Shown piece after piece: positions 4,747 to 5,580 of a stretch of DNA of 5,580 bases. The stretch spans positions 1 to 5,580 of the forward strand of contig CAJUKA010000201.1 in assembly GCA_910586585.1 (NCBI GenBank), written 5' to 3'. Below the pieces are notes generated by a model. The model was not told the DNA's origin. It saw only the letters and a program-made list of their open reading frames with translations, and ran no database searches. This DNA comes from an uncultured Lachnospiraceae bacterium. GTDB lineage: Bacteria; Bacillota; Clostridia; Lachnospirales; Lachnospiraceae. Position numbers and translations under genes: made by a program. The stretch's first letter is position 1. Every line of letters starts with the position of its first letter.

Positions 4747-5580
4747 ATGAGGATTGAGACGAATGCAGCAAACAGGAAAGATGTAGTAAAGGCAGTCAGC
4801 GCGATTTTAGGGCAGCCTTCAAAGTACATGGGGGTTCCTACCTGCAGCTACCAGATCGGGAACTGCACCATCGACAGGAGCGGCGCGGTGGAGACGGAGG
4901 ATGAAAAGACGGCGGAGATGGTAAGGGCAGGGCTTTTGGAGCAGGGCCTTATCGAAACGCCCAACACGGAGATTGAGGAAACAACGGTCAGCCTCCCGGT
5001 GGAGGGCATGACGGCGGAGGGGCTTAAGAACCTCATCTTCCTCATCCACAGCAAGCAGTACCTTATCAACAGGGCATTTGCGGAGGAGGTCTTCCGGATT
5101 CCGGCGGAACTGGCGGAGGAACTTGGCAGCGCGGAGGTTCCCGATGCGGAGGCTTTCCTGCGGATATTCCAGAGCCATGCGGAAGGGTGCAGGGGCATCA
5201 GTTTCCCGGACGGGAAAGCGGCATTCACCCTCCCCGCCATCAACGACCCGGACATGATACGGGCATTCACGCAGCTTGCGGCGGCGATGGCGCAGCAGGC
5301 AAGGGGGCAGAAACGCATCAGGCCGGATGAGGCCATCGAGGAAAATGAAAAATACTACATGAGGATATGGCTCCTACGCCTGGGCTTCGGCGGAGCGGAA
5401 GGGAAAACGGTAAGGAACCTCCTTTTAAAGAACCTGAAAGGGCATTCCGCTTTCCGCACCGAGGCGAACAAGCAGAGGTGGCAGGAAGCCCGCAGGAACG
5501 AGCGGGAGGCGGCAAGGCTGCAGGCGGCGGAGCTTGCCGAAGCGGTGGCGGACGCGGTCCTGATCGAGCAGGTCAACCAG
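4747..5580 (+). CDS. Prophage 'virulence-related' family protein, 3' end outside window
   Basis: The frame is open for 278 codons from the ATG at 4747 to the right edge, without a stop, so the gene is truncated by the window. GGAGG (4734-4738) is eight bases upstream, an ideal site. The opening, MRIETNAANRKDVVKAVSAILGQ followed by KYMGVPTCSYQIGNCTIDRSGAVET (26-50), is like a family widespread in Firmicutes prophages and usually labelled 'virulence-related protein', a name without demonstrated function. Residues 90-210 are mixed alpha/beta with no catalytic motif that I recognise. From about 197 a helical, basic segment KYYMRIWLLRLGFGG...NLLLKNLKGHSAFR is typical of the C-terminal part of this family. 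Residues 240-278 are very rich in Ala, Glu and Arg and probably form a long charged helix or coiled coil. No signal peptide or membrane segment is seen, so it is likely cytoplasmic. Family assignment rests on memory of similar proteins. Confidence 0.8.
   Translation, partial: MRIETNAANRKDVVKAVSAILGQPSKYMGVPTCSYQIGNCTIDRSGAVETEDEKTAEMVRAGLLEQGLIETPNTEIEETTVSLPVEGMTAEGLKNLIFLIHSKQYLINRAFAEEVFRIPAELAEELGSAEVPDAEAFLRIFQSHAEGCRGISFPDGKAAFTLPAINDPDMIRAFTQLAAAMAQQARGQKRIRPDEAIEENEKYYMRIWLLRLGFGGAEGKTVRNLLLKNLKGHSAFRTEANKQRWQEARRNEREAARLQAAELAEAVADAVLIEQVNQ

Noticed and set aside
4512..4757. Plus-strand 81-codon frame with a hydrophobic segment overlapping the methyltransferase end.
   Set aside because: Half lies out of frame within motif X coding sequence, there is no ribosome site at its start, and its end overlaps the start of the next gene.

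Overview
The window looks like a stretch of a prophage or phage-like mobile element from a Firmicutes (Clostridia, probably Lachnospiraceae-type) host. The basis is strong GGAGG-type ribosome binding sites, tightly packed genes all on the plus strand, frequent AGG arginine codons, and a gene set (Cys-rich mini-protein, HNH nuclease, helix-turn-helix/zinc-ribbon protein, ParB-methyltransferase fusion, long C5-cytosine methyltransferase, prophage 'virulence-related' protein) that I recognise from elements of that group. The taxon and the element type are inferences; no integrase, terminase or structural gene is visible.

Layout. Positions 1-110 hold two intrinsic terminators in tandem (11-42 and 57-98), with no gene between them. 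A small cysteine-rich protein (125-328) and an HNH endonuclease (333-686) follow as a tight pair, perhaps ending in a weak terminator (677-711). A non-coding stretch of 318 bases (687-1004) is full of dyads, G/C-tract pairs and short direct repeats. I suggest it is a cos-like or packaging region followed by a leader with competing hairpins. Then come three tightly linked genes: an HTH plus double zinc-ribbon protein (1005-1424), a ParB-domain/N6-adenine methyltransferase fusion (1428-2669) and a 659-residue C5-cytosine methyltransferase (2662-4641). After a 105-base gap, a gene of the prophage 'virulence-related' type starts at 4747 and runs off the right edge.

How the genes may work together. 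The two methyltransferases have different target chemistries (adenine and cytosine) and no restriction enzyme sits beside them, which fits self-protection of element DNA against host restriction. The HNH protein may take part in DNA packaging or processing, as in cos phages. The zinc-ribbon protein and the structured leader before it may set expression of the methyltransferase block. The tandem terminators just before the first gene suggest either complete insulation from upstream or control by antitermination.

The most unusual features are the roughly 350-residue insertion in the cytosine methyltransferase, built of about nine degenerate short repeats, and the structured non-coding region 687-1004. 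I do not see a clearly new defence or mobile system; every intact gene has a recognisable family or at least familiar features.
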